Source of the DNA: Deinandra increscens subsp. villosa | Lineage: Eukaryota > Streptophyta > Magnoliopsida > Asterales > Asteraceae | Length of the DNA stretch: 64,000 nt | Reading direction: 5' to 3' | NCBI GenBank assembly: GCA_039602395.1 | Contig: JBCNJP010000240.1 | Coordinates: 1-64,000 of the forward strand | In this document: piece by piece, positions 1-11,100 of the stretch | Numbering within the stretch: the first letter of the stretch is position 1 | How the letters are laid out: each line of letters opens with the position of its first letter | The notes under the pieces: model-generated | What the model was told of the DNA's origin: nothing | Database searches by the model: none | Seen by the model: only the letters and a program-made list of their open reading frames with translations | Translations under genes and position numbers: made by a program

Positions 1-280
1 CAGTGTCAATAAGTTAACTTGTAAGATAAAGTTAAAGGACATTATGTAGGTAACAAATCAGCTTTGGCCAGAATTGAAACCTTTATTAGATGTCTGACAT
101 TAACTTTTAAATAAGACAAGTTAATTAGTTATCTGATTTTAATTGGTGTTAGGGTTTTGTAAAACATAAGTTTGTAAGGTTTAAACAAAACACAATTTAA
201 TAATAAGCCCCGAAAAATTTCAAAGGGTAAATAAGGTTTACGTTTAATCACATAAGGTTCACGTTAGCATATGCTCGAGA

Positions 281-420
281 ATTAGTGTACGGTCGAAGTT
301 AGTGTACATTCGAGCGTTAGTGTACGTTTTGAGACTAGTGTACGCTTTGAATATTAGTGTACGCTTAAGAGTCTATGTACGTCCAAGATAAGCGTGTACG
401 CTCCAAGGCCGTTTATACGT
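281..420. repeat. GTGTACG array, ~18-bp period
   Basis: Seven to eight degenerate units of the form TTAGTGTACGNTCGAAG start near 285, 303, 322, 340, 357, 374, 394 and 411. Spacing is close to 18 bp and the core GTGTACG is the best conserved part. It lies within the leader of the minus-strand element. Confidence 0.75.
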
Positions 421-424
421 TTTA

Positions 425-735
425 AGGATCGTTAACGATCCGCTGCTAATGATCTTAACGATTTGGGCTGCTTAAACGATCTGCCCTCATTGTCCTTAAC
501 GATCAGCATGTAACGATCTTGCTCATTTAGCCTTAACGATCTGGTCATTAACGATCAGGCTCAAATTTTGGCCTTAACGATCTGGCCACTAACGATCTGC
601 CTCATTTTGGCTTTAACGATCTGACCATGTAATGATCAGGCTAACAGAAGTCTTAACGACTTGCCCATGTAACGATCAGGCTCATTTTGCCTTAACGATC
701 TGGGCATCGTTTTTGGTCTTAACGATTTGAGCTGG
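425..735. repeat. TTAACGATCTGG-type array in the leader
   Basis: About fifteen copies of TAACGATC, mostly followed by TGG, AGG or TGC, alternate between CTTAACGATCTGG-like and TGTAACGATCAGG-like forms. Each is separated by 8-20 bp of CTCATTTTGCC-like spacer. The array abuts the GTGTACG array and belongs to the same leader. Confidence 0.8.
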
Positions 736-1001
736 GTCTGAGGCGCATACGCTTTAACTTGAGGCACAAGGAACGTGAATATTTTCACGTAAACAGTGTC
801 TTTAGGCACGAAATCAGTTAGGGTTTCAAGATCTATTCGAAAAGTTCATAGAAAAACATGATTTTAGTGAAAAAACTTAACCTTTTTGCGTTTTTATGGT
901 TAGAAACGCACTTAGGGTTTGTGAGGTGGAGAAACCGGTTTGATTTCGTGATTTTTAACATAAAGCTTGCGACTTTATGGATCCATTTAAGCAACACAAA
1001 A

Positions 1002-1013
1002 GCTCTGATGCCA
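1002..1013 (-). other. Primer binding site (tRNA-iMet type)
   Basis: On the minus strand this reads TGGCATCAGAGC, one base from the usual plant tRNA-iMet primer site TGGTATCAGAGC. It lies 2 bp inside the LTR end at 1016, which fixes the element's orientation. Confidence 0.75.
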
Positions 1014-1015
1014 CA

Positions 1016-1459
1016 TGTTGGGCGGATCTAAAAGTCGCATAAGAAAAATAGACGGATAAGGGTTAAATACTTACCCGTTGTGGATCGTTTGATGAGAGTA
1101 GCTTGAGGTATCCATCTTTATCTCTTGACGAGTTCCCGTTTAGGGTGTATGATTAGGATGGTTGATTAGGTAACCATAGAAGGTTACGAGTTCTAGAGAG
1201 GGAGAGAGAGGGAGAGGATGATTTCTTAAGTGTGTGTTTTTATGGTGTTTCTCATTCCTTAGCCTTCTCCTCTCATTTAGTCTCCTTATATATACACCCA
1301 AGGGGAAACCCTAATATTTTAGTAAGGGGAATTACATCCATCGAATAAATGCCTAAATAGGGTAATATGGTCAATAATTAATTAATATAAATGATTATGA
1401 TGGCCACAGAATATTTATATAAGTATAAGATATCTTATATAATTATAAATATTCCAACA
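1016..1459 (-). repeat. LTR (minus strand), 444 bp
   Basis: The segment begins TGTTGG and ends CCAACA, a perfect 6-bp inverted terminus of the kind that bounds LTRs. On the minus strand a TATA box lies at about 1287-1294, and a primer binding site follows the LTR after 2 bp. It is the 5' LTR of an element that extends leftward out of the window. The partner LTR and the target duplication are not visible. The superfamily cannot be told without coding sequence. Confidence 0.75.
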
Positions 1460-3093
1460 ATTCAAGCATTTTTATTCTCTTAATTCTTATATACGTGAAC
1501 GGTCCCTCCAGTTACATGCAGTAAGATAAACAGTTATGTGTTTATAATTTCAGCTGATCGCGCGAGCGCATCGATGATTCGATGGTAAAAATAAATACTA
1601 CGTACGAATAGATAGATATCTAACCGTTTTATATGTTACACTTATACACAATAGATAGAACTGTATAATTAGGATCCTGCAATTTTCAACGTTATATCTT
1701 TTTAGAAAAGGCATGTCTAAGCTTAGCAGCATTGTCTTTTCATATACTCATCTTCAATTTTAAAGGAAATCTGATTATTTTTTGGAAAACCCATATCTCC
1801 AGCTCGGAGAGTACTTTTACTCACATCCAATTTTAAACCTAAGACCTTAAGGTCTCAAGTTCTCCCAAATACAATTAAGCTATAAGCTCATTGTCAACAT
1901 TATATTAATAAGATGAAAAGAACGCCCTCTATGTATATAATAAAATGGCTAAAAATATACATAATAAAAAAATTGATTGTTTAATGGAAGATGTGATTTC
2001 AAAACCTAATACACGGCAATTACCAATTTTATAAGTCCACATAATGCGCCATTTTTCAAACACGCCATTAAAGTAAAAGGTTGACACCATGTAACGAACC
2101 ATTAATTATATATTATGGTCACGTATGCATTTCTTTTTACACTATGTAAGAGAACCCACACATGCATTTGAGAAATTATAGGAAAGATGTTATACATTTT
2201 CTATAAAGTTACTAATTAAGCACCCAGCATACATTTTGTACATATGTGAAGGGGTCTATGACACTAGATCGAAACCATACTCGAACCCGGATTCAGTGAT
2301 TCACATGCATCCGGCAATAATGATACGTGGCCATTGTACGCGTATCAACAAAACCATACGAGTGCAGGGGTGAAACTTGGGCCGAAATGGAGATAGGGCC
2401 AGACTACAGGCGGATAGGGCCAGACTAAGTATATAAAAATTTTTCAGACCGAACGAGTATAAATTTACACTACGGAGCGTAAAAAACAGACCGGGCCGAG
2501 GCCCGGTCTAGCCCCTTAGAAGCTAGACTAATTAAGAACTCTCTTATACACTTGGTTACAATTATTATTACTGCCCATACTTATTCTAATGTTGAAGGTT
2601 TGGTCAATTGGACACAAAGAGAAATGAGAAATCTCTTCTCTATGTGATGAGGCTAATGACGTCTAGTTCTACAGTTTATTACGCTTCAGAAGCAAAATTG
2701 TATCAATATGTGTGTTGTGTGTATATGTGTAGGCTGATTTCGTTTGAGAAACAGTAAATAGTTATCATTATCGCATTTGATCATTGAGGGAACGAGAAAT
2801 AAAGGATAACGTGTCCTGACTCGAGTGGTTACAAAATATACTTCCATATATATAACCTTGGTTTTTTCCTATCTAGTAGATCTTACTAGTTGGGAATGTT
2901 TTATTTTATCATCGGTCGTTAAAAAAGTATTTACCTAAACAACTTTATAAATATGGAAAACTTATTGCTCTTGTGAATTGTGATAGGCCATTCGTGTGTT
3001 TTTTGGGCCATGCATATATATAAAAGCAAGTTGCTAATTGATTTATTTATAAATAGAAATTAGATTTATATTTGGTTTTCAATATTACGTGTA
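1460..3093. other. Unassigned AT-rich intergenic DNA
   Basis: I see no coding frame, LTR boundary or clear terminal inverted repeat here. The part near 2360-2510 (GGGCCAGACTA repeated twice, GGCCCGGTCTAG) resembles a non-autonomous DNA transposon edge, but I could not define ends. Confidence 0.4.
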
Positions 3094-3414
3094 TAAGGAG
3101 ACCCGGTATGGTTGAAAAACCGGGAGGCGGTTCCAAATGGAGCCGCATGGCTCAACCGGCTCACTATACCATCTCACCCGGTTCCTATGCCGGCTCCGTC
3201 CTTCGCGGTTCTCGTCGGTTTCCAGAAACCCGGCCAAGCCGGTGAGTTGTGACCGTTGTACTAGCCGTTACAACGGCTAGTTTCTATTTTTTTTTTTACC
3301 TTTTTAACACATTATAAATACGACCATATTTAACATATTTTGAGCACACGTATTTCTTTCTTCTCTAAAATCTTTTGATCTCACATCTTTCTTTCTTCTC
3401 CACAATCTTTCACC

Positions 3415-3671
3415 ATGGATAAATTATCCAAGAAAAAACCCGCTCTGACCAAAAAATCACCCGCTCCTCCTAAAAAATTTAAACCAAGGGTACGAAATGA
3501 AGGTGAAACCTCCAACTTAAATCCTCCACCACAATCACAATCCGTTCCCTACATACCACAACCGGCTTTTTACACTCCTCAACCGCATCATTCTCAACAA
3601 TCCTTTGTTGAGCTTCTATCCGGTCGTTACGAGAAATAGCGGAAGAATATGGATGGGATTGCCCATTTTAA
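3415..3671 (+). pseudogene. Harbinger ORF2 (MYB/NAM-associated-like) remnant
   Basis: The frame opens at 3415 (CACCATGG context) and encodes a Lys/Pro-rich N-terminus (KKPALTKKSPAPPKKF), then a Gln/Pro/His-rich linker, ending at a stop at 3639. In another frame, 3636-3671 encodes IAEEYGWDCPF and a stop. That is the same C-terminal signature seen in the Harbinger remnants at 43366 and 53867. The whole middle, where the DNA-binding and NAM-associated C-terminal region would lie, is missing. In Harbinger elements this second protein partners the transposase for binding DNA. It is called a remnant because the two ends are fused out of frame. It is not a host gene, since it lies wholly between the terminal repeats. 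Confidence 0.7.
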
Positions 3672-3855
3672 GTTTTTATATTTTAAAAAATCTAGTATTG
3701 TTTGAAGATTTTTTTTAGGTTTTTTTTTTTTTAAAATTCCAAGTATTGTATTAATTCCTAGTATTAAATGTTTGGTTTTTATTAAAAGTTGTTATTTTAT
3801 TAAGTTGTTTGAATTAAAACAAAAAACAAAAAAAAGGTGGAACACGGTTTGGGTT

Positions 3856-3894
3856 TGAAGCCACACCACCACCATACCATGTGGTGTGGCTTCA
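3856..3894. repeat. Hairpin inside the Harbinger derivative
   Basis: TGAAGCCACACCAC at 3856-3869 is followed, after an 11-bp loop, by its exact complement at 3881-3894. The same 23-mer that starts the left arm recurs at 3958-3980 beside the element end. A similar hairpin occurs in the Harbinger copy near 43170-43220. Confidence 0.75.
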
Positions 3895-3991
3895 CATGGC
3901 TCCATTTTTATGGAATTTGAGTTGGCGGTTTTCTATTGGTTATTGAACATGGCTTCTTGAAGCCACACCACCACCATACCTCCTCCCCTAA

Positions 3992-4985
3992 TGAGTGGCG
4001 TCGTTCCTAACTTCTCTATCATCCTTTACCGGTCTTCTCTTTCATACATTAGTGTCACATCTCATTTGCTAACTTTCTCTATCTCTTTCCCCAATTCCCC
4101 TCACCACACCCTTTACCATAAGAAAGTTGGCTAAACATCATGTGCTCAAAACTTTGAACCACTCGGATTTCTTGAATTTATATATCATCATATATATAAT
4201 TAAGATGTCCTGAATTTTATCAATTTTTTTTAAAACACATTCTAATTAATGTTATTTGTATATAGACTAATACATACATAAATAAGATGGATGATTTCAA
4301 AGCTAGCTAGCTCATTCGGTCTTTAATGAAAAGAATATATAAATGTGTGTGTGTGATTAAAATTAGTAAAGTAGAAGATAATTAATAAAGGAGTTGATGG
4401 AATGAATTGAAGGAATAAAGGGGGCGGGGTTAAGCAAGGTGGTGGAGGATGGAATTGGTGTTTTAACTTTCCAAGCGTGGTTGGTTTTTGTTGGAGGATC
4501 CACAACCAAATGGCTCCATGGCTCTCATGCCCCACTCCCTCTCTTTCTTGTCTTCCTTTGTAATCCACTAGCTACTCACCCTCGCCCTTTAATCTAATCT
4601 AATATAATATAATTATTTATCGCCTTTAATTATATTACATTCTATTATTCCCAACATACATGTATATATGTATGTACATATATCATATTTGCATATGTTA
4701 GTGCAATTTTGATGCTAATGATAATGTAATATAGGTAATGTATAGTAGCTTTTTTTTAAATTTATTAAAACCGAAGGCTGCTTTTATGTTTGTTGCTATT
4801 GGAGAAAAACTAATATGATAAACAATTATATGCATACATAATATATATAGTATATAATATAATATATAATAATTAGTAATTCATGGGTTTAATTATTTCT
4901 TTAGACTTACCTCAACGCTAAGAGACAATTACTATCCTTTCATGTATAGTCATAATTAACATGTCACATCAACTTTTTGTTTTAA
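3992..4985. other. Unassigned intergenic DNA
   Basis: AT-rich sequence with short TA/ATA-rich tracts near 4660-4870. No LTR boundary, terminal repeat or credible gene is seen. Confidence 0.4.
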
Positions 4986-5300
4986 ATTTAAACGTAGTCC
5001 TTTAGAAACAGGGCCTTTAATTTAATGATGCACGAACAATGACGTGCGCTAGTTTTATGACGCGCAAAACGTCTGTCATTAAGAATATGTCATAAATTAT
5101 AAAATGTAAAGGGTAGATGATGTACAAATTTACGCGTCGTAAAATTTCTGTCATAAATTAAAAAAAACATGGAGTACGGTTTTAAAATATGCGCCTCATC
5201 TAAAAAGTATCGTCTTATGTTTTTCCCCGCTAACTTTTTCCCCCATATATAAATTCCCGCTATATGAAAAAAAAAAGAATACTCAACTCACTCCAAATTT
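4986..5300. mobile_element. Possible CACTA-like transposon edge
   Basis: Repeated blocks of the type GACGCGC, ACGCGTCGTAAAATT and GTCATAAATT alternate in both orientations, as in the subterminal repeats of CACTA elements. The A/T-rich TATATAAATTCCCGC that follows looks like a promoter. No CACTA terminus was found on the left, so both family and limits are uncertain. Confidence 0.25.
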
Positions 5301-5529
5301 TCAAATCCCCTCAATATACTCAGCTCACTTTCAAATCTTCTTGCCCTAATTTGCCCTAATTTATGGATGCTAATCGAGTAGTGTCACTCTCAAATCTTCC
5401 ATGTCTACTCTTCGTCTTCTTCTCTCACTTACAACGATAACAAGAGCTCCACCTCTAACGGCAACAACAACAACCTCTCGAAATCACTACAACACAACCT
5501 CTCAAAAGACGAAGAGCTGATTATCTATT

Positions 5530-6180
5530 GAGTCCCGCGAGGGTCTCTTTAACAATATGAATACAACTTGATTTAAACATGATAAACAAGTAGCGGAAAG
5601 TAAATCAAATTGGAAGACAACAATTTATAAAAAGGTTTTTCTGTATATCTCAAATGTAAATAATGGTTTACAAGAGTTTATAGTATAACAGATTATCAAC
5701 AGAAAGAACCTTTCTACATGAGTAAGTTGTAATTGCTTTTGAGAAGCTTGTGAATTGTGAGTGAATGTCTTGCTTTGTTGATGAAGTGAACCTGCTATTT
5801 ATAACAAGTTGTAAAGGAATATTATGGTTGAAGACGGTTGATTTTGGAGTGTGTTAGAGTATATAGAGATATATTGAGGGTATTCAATTTATCTGTTTTC
5901 AACCGTCTCCAACCACCTTTGCATTAAATATCATGTTGATATTCTATTATACTTGTTCTTCACACTTAGTTTTTTTGTACTTCTCGTAATTTTATCTTCG
6001 GATAGTCTTGAATTCCTTCAGAACTCTTCTTTGAAGACTAGGAATGCTTCCCATTAGAGGCCTTTTACATGAATGAGGATATCTGTAAAAGTTGAGTTTT
6101 ACAGATCTACTTCGGAAATTCCAAACTAGTAATGTAAAACTACAAAATCTGTATACCGTATAGATTCTTTTGTCCTTTCT
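5530..6180 (-). repeat. Possible LTR fragment, minus strand
   Basis: On the minus strand a TATA-like CTTGTTATAAATAGC lies near 5800, and the layout resembles the Sirevirus-type LTR at 63368. No primer site or TG/CA boundary was secured, so this is only a suggestion. Confidence 0.25.
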
Positions 6181-6328
6181 CTTTAAATGATGTTTATGAT
6201 CTTTTCTTCTAATACTTTATTGTTTTCTGTTACATTTAGAATTATTCTAACATTATCTAACTTTGGTAATGTGATTCTTCGGTATCAATTTCAAGTAAAG
6301 CCAGTTTCAGTAGAAATCACTGCAAGTA

Positions 6329-6667
6329 ATGGCTTAAAATTCCTCCTCAGATCGTCGTTCTCGGTGCCGGAATCTTCGTCAAATCTCAATACCTAGGCTC
6401 GCCGAGATCTCGGAGCTCATCATTCTTAAAGCTATATGGAGTCGTTCGGAGGTATTTTTTAGGAGGTTATTGTACTCCATTAAGAGTGTAGAATTGTACT
6501 TCGTTTGTGGTTTACTGATTTGGAAAATTATGTAGAAATCATCACGGGAGGCTGCCGACATTGCTCGGAAGGTGTTTCCTAATGTGAAGTGTAAGTAGGG
6601 AAATGATGACTTTAATGAAATCATTTCAGATCCAACGTTGGTTGTTGCTCTAACTGGACAAATTCAG
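6329..6667 (+). pseudogene. Gfo/Idh/MocA-type oxidoreductase, 5' fragment (pseudogene)
   Basis: A start codon at 6329 is followed by residues PPQIVVLGAGIFVKSQY, which fit the N-terminal Rossmann nucleotide-binding loop (GxGxxx) of plant Gfo/Idh/MocA-like NAD(P)-dependent oxidoreductases. The frame continues through LAEISELIILKAIWSRSE to 6451. A GT..AG intron (6452-6535) follows, then exon 2 with REAADIARKVFPNVKCK and IISDPTLVVALTGQ, ending at a splice donor GT at 6668. Breaks are visible: one extra T after the second codon, an indel after SQYL, and an in-frame TAG (6596-6598) where Trp would be expected. Downstream exons are not recognisable, so at most the first quarter or so of the protein is present. 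The intron argues for a genomic gene copy or transposon-captured fragment rather than a retrocopy. The family call is from memory of the motif and moderately sure. Confidence 0.6.
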
Positions 6668-7092
6668 GTTATTTTATGTGTAGAAATCAAACTGTTTACT
6701 TTGAAAAATCCTTGTTTAAAATTTAGAAAGAAAAAATGGACTCTAATCATGGAAGATGAAGTGTATTTTTCTTCGAAATGACTTTTCAAAATCTGGTTTT
6801 ATTATTTTCTGAATTCGTAACTTACAGGTTAGATCCAACCAGTTAACTGATAAAAGATGAATTTAAATATCTGGTTTAGCTTATTCATAGGCCTTGTTCG
6901 TTATTTAGTAAAAGCAGACCTTGGTGATTGTTAATTATTAAGATTCCAACTCAAAATGATCAACATACTATAATTCTCTATACAACATCACAAAGAAACC
7001 CAACTATTAGTTGTATGTTATCCACAAGTTCAAGGCATTGCATGAGCTTGATTTCAAGGAAGTGAAACTAAAGGTTAGTTATTGTTTTGTAT
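6668..7092 (+). other. Intron-like sequence after the oxidoreductase fragment
   Basis: It begins with the exon-2 splice donor. Near 7022-7073 there is a short open stretch (FKALHELDFKEVKLK) ending at a possible donor GGTTAGT. I cannot assign it to the oxidoreductase. The Copia element is inserted at 7097. Confidence 0.3.
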
Positions 7093-7097
7093 GTCTA

Positions 7098-7263
7098 TAT
7101 TAGATGTAAATTAACCTAGTTATCTCTTATGGGTTATTCTTGTAATTATGTCACTCTTGTATATATACTTGTGTGTAACTTATCCATATATATATATACG
7201 TGGTGGTTCCTGCATTGGGAACACACAATTGAATCCAATTCAATCCTTTCCTTAAATCCTTTA
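7098..7263 (+). repeat. 5' LTR of Copia, 166 bp
   Basis: Runs from TATTAGATG to AATCCTTTA with a short TA tract near 7188-7199. The boundaries are fixed by the target duplication on the left and by identity with the 3' LTR. It is short for a Copia LTR. Confidence 0.88.
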
Positions 7264-7275
7264 TGGTATCATACG
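7264..7275 (+). other. Primer binding site (partial iMet type)
   Basis: TGGTATCATACG directly abuts the LTR. Its first eight bases match the tRNA-iMet complement TGGTATCA, and the rest is diverged. Confidence 0.7.
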
Positions 7276-7367
7276 CTTGGTTATCCTCCCCCCTTTAATT
7301 TCTCCAACCCATCGATTCCTCTTCTTCCCTTCATCTTCTCCGGCTATCCTTGCCGTCCTCCTCCACC

Positions 7368-8198
7368 ATGGCCTCTTCCTCCGATTCATCACTATCCATG
7401 TCTGCCCTTCTCCATTCTCTCAAAATCCCTTTATCCTCCTCCAACTTCCTGCTTTGGAAGAACCAGATTATGCCTCTCCTGTTGGAAAAAGGGCTCGTCG
7501 GCCACGTTGATGGCACCGAAACTGCCCCACCGGAAACTATCACCACCAACGGTGAGTCTTCAGCTAACCCCCGGTTCACTGCCTGGAAGGATGCTGATCG
7601 TCATGCGATCATTATCATCAATTCGTCGCTGTCCGAAGAAGCGATTTATGTTACCGTCGGTCTGACCACGGCGCGTGAAATCTGGCAGAGCCTTGAAGCA
7701 GAGTATTGCAACGCTTCTGTTGAGCGTGTTCATAATCTCACGGATCAGTTGAGATCGCTTGTTAAAGGATCTGATTCGGTGACGGATTTTGGCCGCAAGT
7801 TTAAAGCCATATCCGACCAACTTGCAGCGATCGGTCACCCCGTTTCTGAGACTAACAAACTCTACTGGTTCACCGCTAGGCTCGGTGCTCCGTACATCAG
7901 CTTTACATCGATTGTAAGGGCTGCTCGCCCAGCCCCTTCGTTCCAGGATCTGATTGCTCAAGCTGTTAGCCACGAAGTGCTTTTGCATGATATTCAGGCA
8001 CAAGCGTCCCCCCTGCTGCCTTTGTTGCTAATACCTCTCGGTCCTCCCGTCGTGGTGGTTACGGCCGTGGCCAAAATCGTAACTATCGTTCTCAACGTGG
8101 TGGCAGAAACAATCGTGGTGGTCGGAACTTTAATGGTAATCGCAACAATAATAGACAACCTCCAAGTGCTTCTGATCCTTGCCAACTATGTGGTTTGA
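7368..8198 (+). pseudogene. Copia gag, frameshifted
   Basis: The ATG at 7368 (CACCATGG context) starts a protein with MSALLHSLKIPLSSSNFLLW, the typical N-terminus of plant Copia gag (UBN2/retrotran_gag type). Motifs such as WQSLEAEY and VTDFGRKFKAISDQLAAIG follow, so the nucleocapsid core is recognisable to about residue 210. After a run of six C at 8007-8013 the gag frame turns to nonsense hydrophobic sequence, while the minus-one frame continues as an RG/N-rich basic region and a CCHC zinc knuckle (CQLCGLNGHGASTC, 8180-8221). A one-base loss at the C run, or a slippery site, explains this. Gag would form the virus-like particle and bind RNA. The single break favours a recent copy. Confidence 0.85.
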
Positions 8199-11100
8199 AT
8201 GGGCATGGAGCTAGTACTTGCCCTACTCATGTCTCGTTCCCTGCCAATGAAGCACATCTTGCCCAAGGTCAAGTGAATCCAAATAATGCGAGTTGGTACG
8301 TCGACTCCGGTGCTACCGACCACATGAAAAACTCTACCGGTAATTTATGTGATTTTATTGACTATAATGGGAATGCTAAGGTTACTTTTGGCAATGGCAA
8401 AACCTTACCCATATCCCACAAAAGGCAGAAAATTATTGACAAAAACATTTGCCTAAACAATGTTTTAGTGGTTCCCCAAATCACCAAAAATCTCCTTTCA
8501 GTCCATAAACTAACTAAGGACAATAATGTGGATGTGATATTTTCTCAATCAAATTTTTATGTTCAGGATCGGGGAACGAAGCAGGTTCTAGCCCAAGGAC
8601 GATGTGAGAATGGACTATACGTGTTGAATCAAGACCATCAAGTTTTTTGTGGGGTTTCTATATCTAAGAATAAAGCATCATATGAATTGTGGCACAATAG
8701 GTTGGGTCATGTATCAAATGATGTTATTAAGATATTAAATAAAACGGGACTAGTGCAAGTCACTTCTATATTGCCCAAACCAATTGTTTGTTCTTCATGT
8801 CAAATGGCCAAAGCACACAAACTACCCTTTGATGCTAATACAAAAAGGGCACTTTTTCCACTTGACTTAATTCATTGTGACTTATGGGGACCCTCTCCCG
8901 TTACGTCTCACGAAGGTTATAAGTACTACGTTGCATTCGTGGATGATTTTTCAAGATTTACGTGGCTATATCCGCTTCAATCAAAAGCAATGTTCTCTCA
9001 CATCTTATCTATTTTTATAACCTTCGTTCAAACACAATTTTCACGAAAAATCAAGGTTTTTCAAAGTGACGGGGGCACGGAGTTTGTCAACAATCGTGTC
9101 AAAAAGATTTTTGATGACAATGGAACGTTTCATCGTCTCTCGTGTCCATACACTCCTCAACAAAACGGACGTGTCGAGAGAAAACACCGCCACATTGTTG
9201 AAACGGGCCTCGCTATGATGTTTAATGCCAAAATACCATCCTCATATTGGGTGGAAGCATTTAGCTGTGCGGTATATATTATTAATCGCCTACCCTCTAA
9301 AATTATTGATGACAAGTCTCCATTTGAACATCTAATTGGACAGGTTCCCAACTATTCAAATTTCCGCACCTTTGGATGTCGGGTATTCCCGTATCTTCGC
9401 AATTACACGGAACATAAGTTGGCGCCTCGCTCGTTACCGTGTATTTTTTTAGGCTATGCCACTCAATACAAAGGATTCCGTTGCTTTGAACCGGTGTCAC
9501 AACGAGTGTATATCACTCGCCATGCCACGTTTGACGAAACATACTTTCCATTTCTTAATGGATCAAGTCCTCAAAATTTTTCCACTCTTGATCTAACAAC
9601 ATTTGTTGAATATTGTGTCACAGATTCTCGAAATCAAAAGGGAAAGGATAAGGATTCTTTCTTTGGTGGCCCCACTAAAAGTAGCCCTCCTCATAAAACT
9701 TCAACATGTGGATTTTGCTCTGATGATCCAGAAGGACCTTCACAACCGCCCACTACCATTGGGCCCAGTCCAGCCGCCACTCATACTGGGCCTGCTGCTG
9801 ATCCAGTTAATGCACCTGCTGAGCCTAATATTCCTTTACCAAATCCGCCACCCTCAACGCATGAATCCGCTGAACAGTCCTCATCAACTCCATCTCCACC
9901 TCAGCAGCCTACTGGTCATCACATGACCACCCGTGCAAAGGCCGGTATCTTCAAACCTGTGCACAAACCCGACTTCGTTCACACTTTTCATCATAATCTT
10001 TATGCGGCTCTCTTTGCCAAAAGTGATCCCACAAGTTTTAAAGTTGCGGCTAGGCATACTCATTGGGTAACGGCCATGCGAAAAGAAGTTGGTGCTCTTC
10101 ATGAAAACAAAACATGGACGCTTGTTCCTCGTCCCAAAAACACAAATGTTGTGGGCTCCAAATGGTTATTTTGCACTAAATACCGTGCTGATGGTTCGAT
10201 TGAACGATATAAGGCCCGTCTTGTGGCTCAAGGCTTTACTCAAGTCCCAGGCCTTGACTACTCTCTCACCTTTAGCCCGGTTGTCAAAGCGGCTACCATT
10301 CGTATTGTCTTAACCTTAGCTATTATAAATGGGTGGAAACTTCACCAATTGGACGTTAACAACGCGTTCTTACATGGAGAACTTCAAGAGCAAGTTTATA
10401 TGGAACAACCACCCGGATTTCTTGATCCAAAATTCCCGAATCACGTCTGTCGTCTCAACAAAGCTCTCTATGGTCTAAAACAGGCCCCTCGGGCATGGTT
10501 TCAACGGCTCAGCACATTCCTTGTCAACAATGGATTCACATGTAGTCATGCTGACCCATCCTTATTTGTCTTCAAAAAGGATACATGTCTCATATATTTA
10601 CTTGCATATGTGGATGACTTAATCATCACAGGAAATCGGGAGCATCTCATTACTTCCTTTATTTCCACACTTAACTCGGAATTTGCAACAAAGGATTTGG
10701 GTGAATTAAGTTACTTTCTTGGCTTAGAAGTCACTCACACCAATGGTGAACTATTCCTCAGTCAATCAAAATATGCTCGGGACATCTTAGAGCTTGCCAA
10801 AATGTTGCATGCCAAATCTGTGGCCACTCCTCTTAGTGCCAATGTTACTTTCACTTCCTTGGGTGAACCCTTTGATGATCCCACCCTATATCGGTCGATA
10901 ATTGGAGCTCTTTAGTACATAACAATTACTCGTCCTGACATCTCATATGCTGTTAATCAAGTCAGCCAATTCCTACAAAAACCTACTACCGCCCACTATC
11001 AACATGTCAAAAGAATTCTTCGGTACATCAAAGGGACTGTTGACTTTGGACTTACATTTCGACGTGCCTCCTCATCTAACATTTTGGGCTATTCAGATGC

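Larger units (their letters stand above)
1..1001 (-). other. 5' leader of a minus-strand LTR retrotransposon (partial)
   Basis: This stretch lies directly inside a tRNA-iMet-type primer binding site and LTR that read on the minus strand, so it should be the untranslated leader and start of the internal domain. The rest of the element lies before the window. No coding frame of note is visible. It holds two arrays of short degenerate motifs, listed separately. Confidence 0.55.
3097..3988 (+). mobile_element. PIF/Harbinger-type deletion derivative
   Basis: The left end GGAGACCCGGTATGG and the right end, which reads GGGGAGGAGGTATGG on the minus strand, form imperfect terminal inverted repeats. 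They are flanked by the 3-bp target duplication TAA (3094-3096 and 3989-3991). Three-base TAA/TTA duplications are a hallmark of PIF/Harbinger elements. The 892-bp element keeps the beginning and end of the accessory DNA-binding ORF (ORF2) but no transposase, so it would move only in trans. The sequence next to the right end (3958-3980) is duplicated internally at 3856-3878. Confidence 0.8.

Noticed and set aside
281..735. CRISPR-like array
   Set aside because: Repeats are too short and degenerate, spacers are of unequal type, there are no cas genes, and the DNA is plant nuclear. It sits in a retrotransposon leader.
3415..3639. Small host protein gene
   Set aside because: It lies between Harbinger terminal repeats and its tail matches other Harbinger ORF2 remnants.
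5061..5160. Hormone- or stress-response promoter elements (CGCG, ACGTG)
   Set aside because: The motifs are repeated in a transposon-like subterminal pattern and no gene follows.
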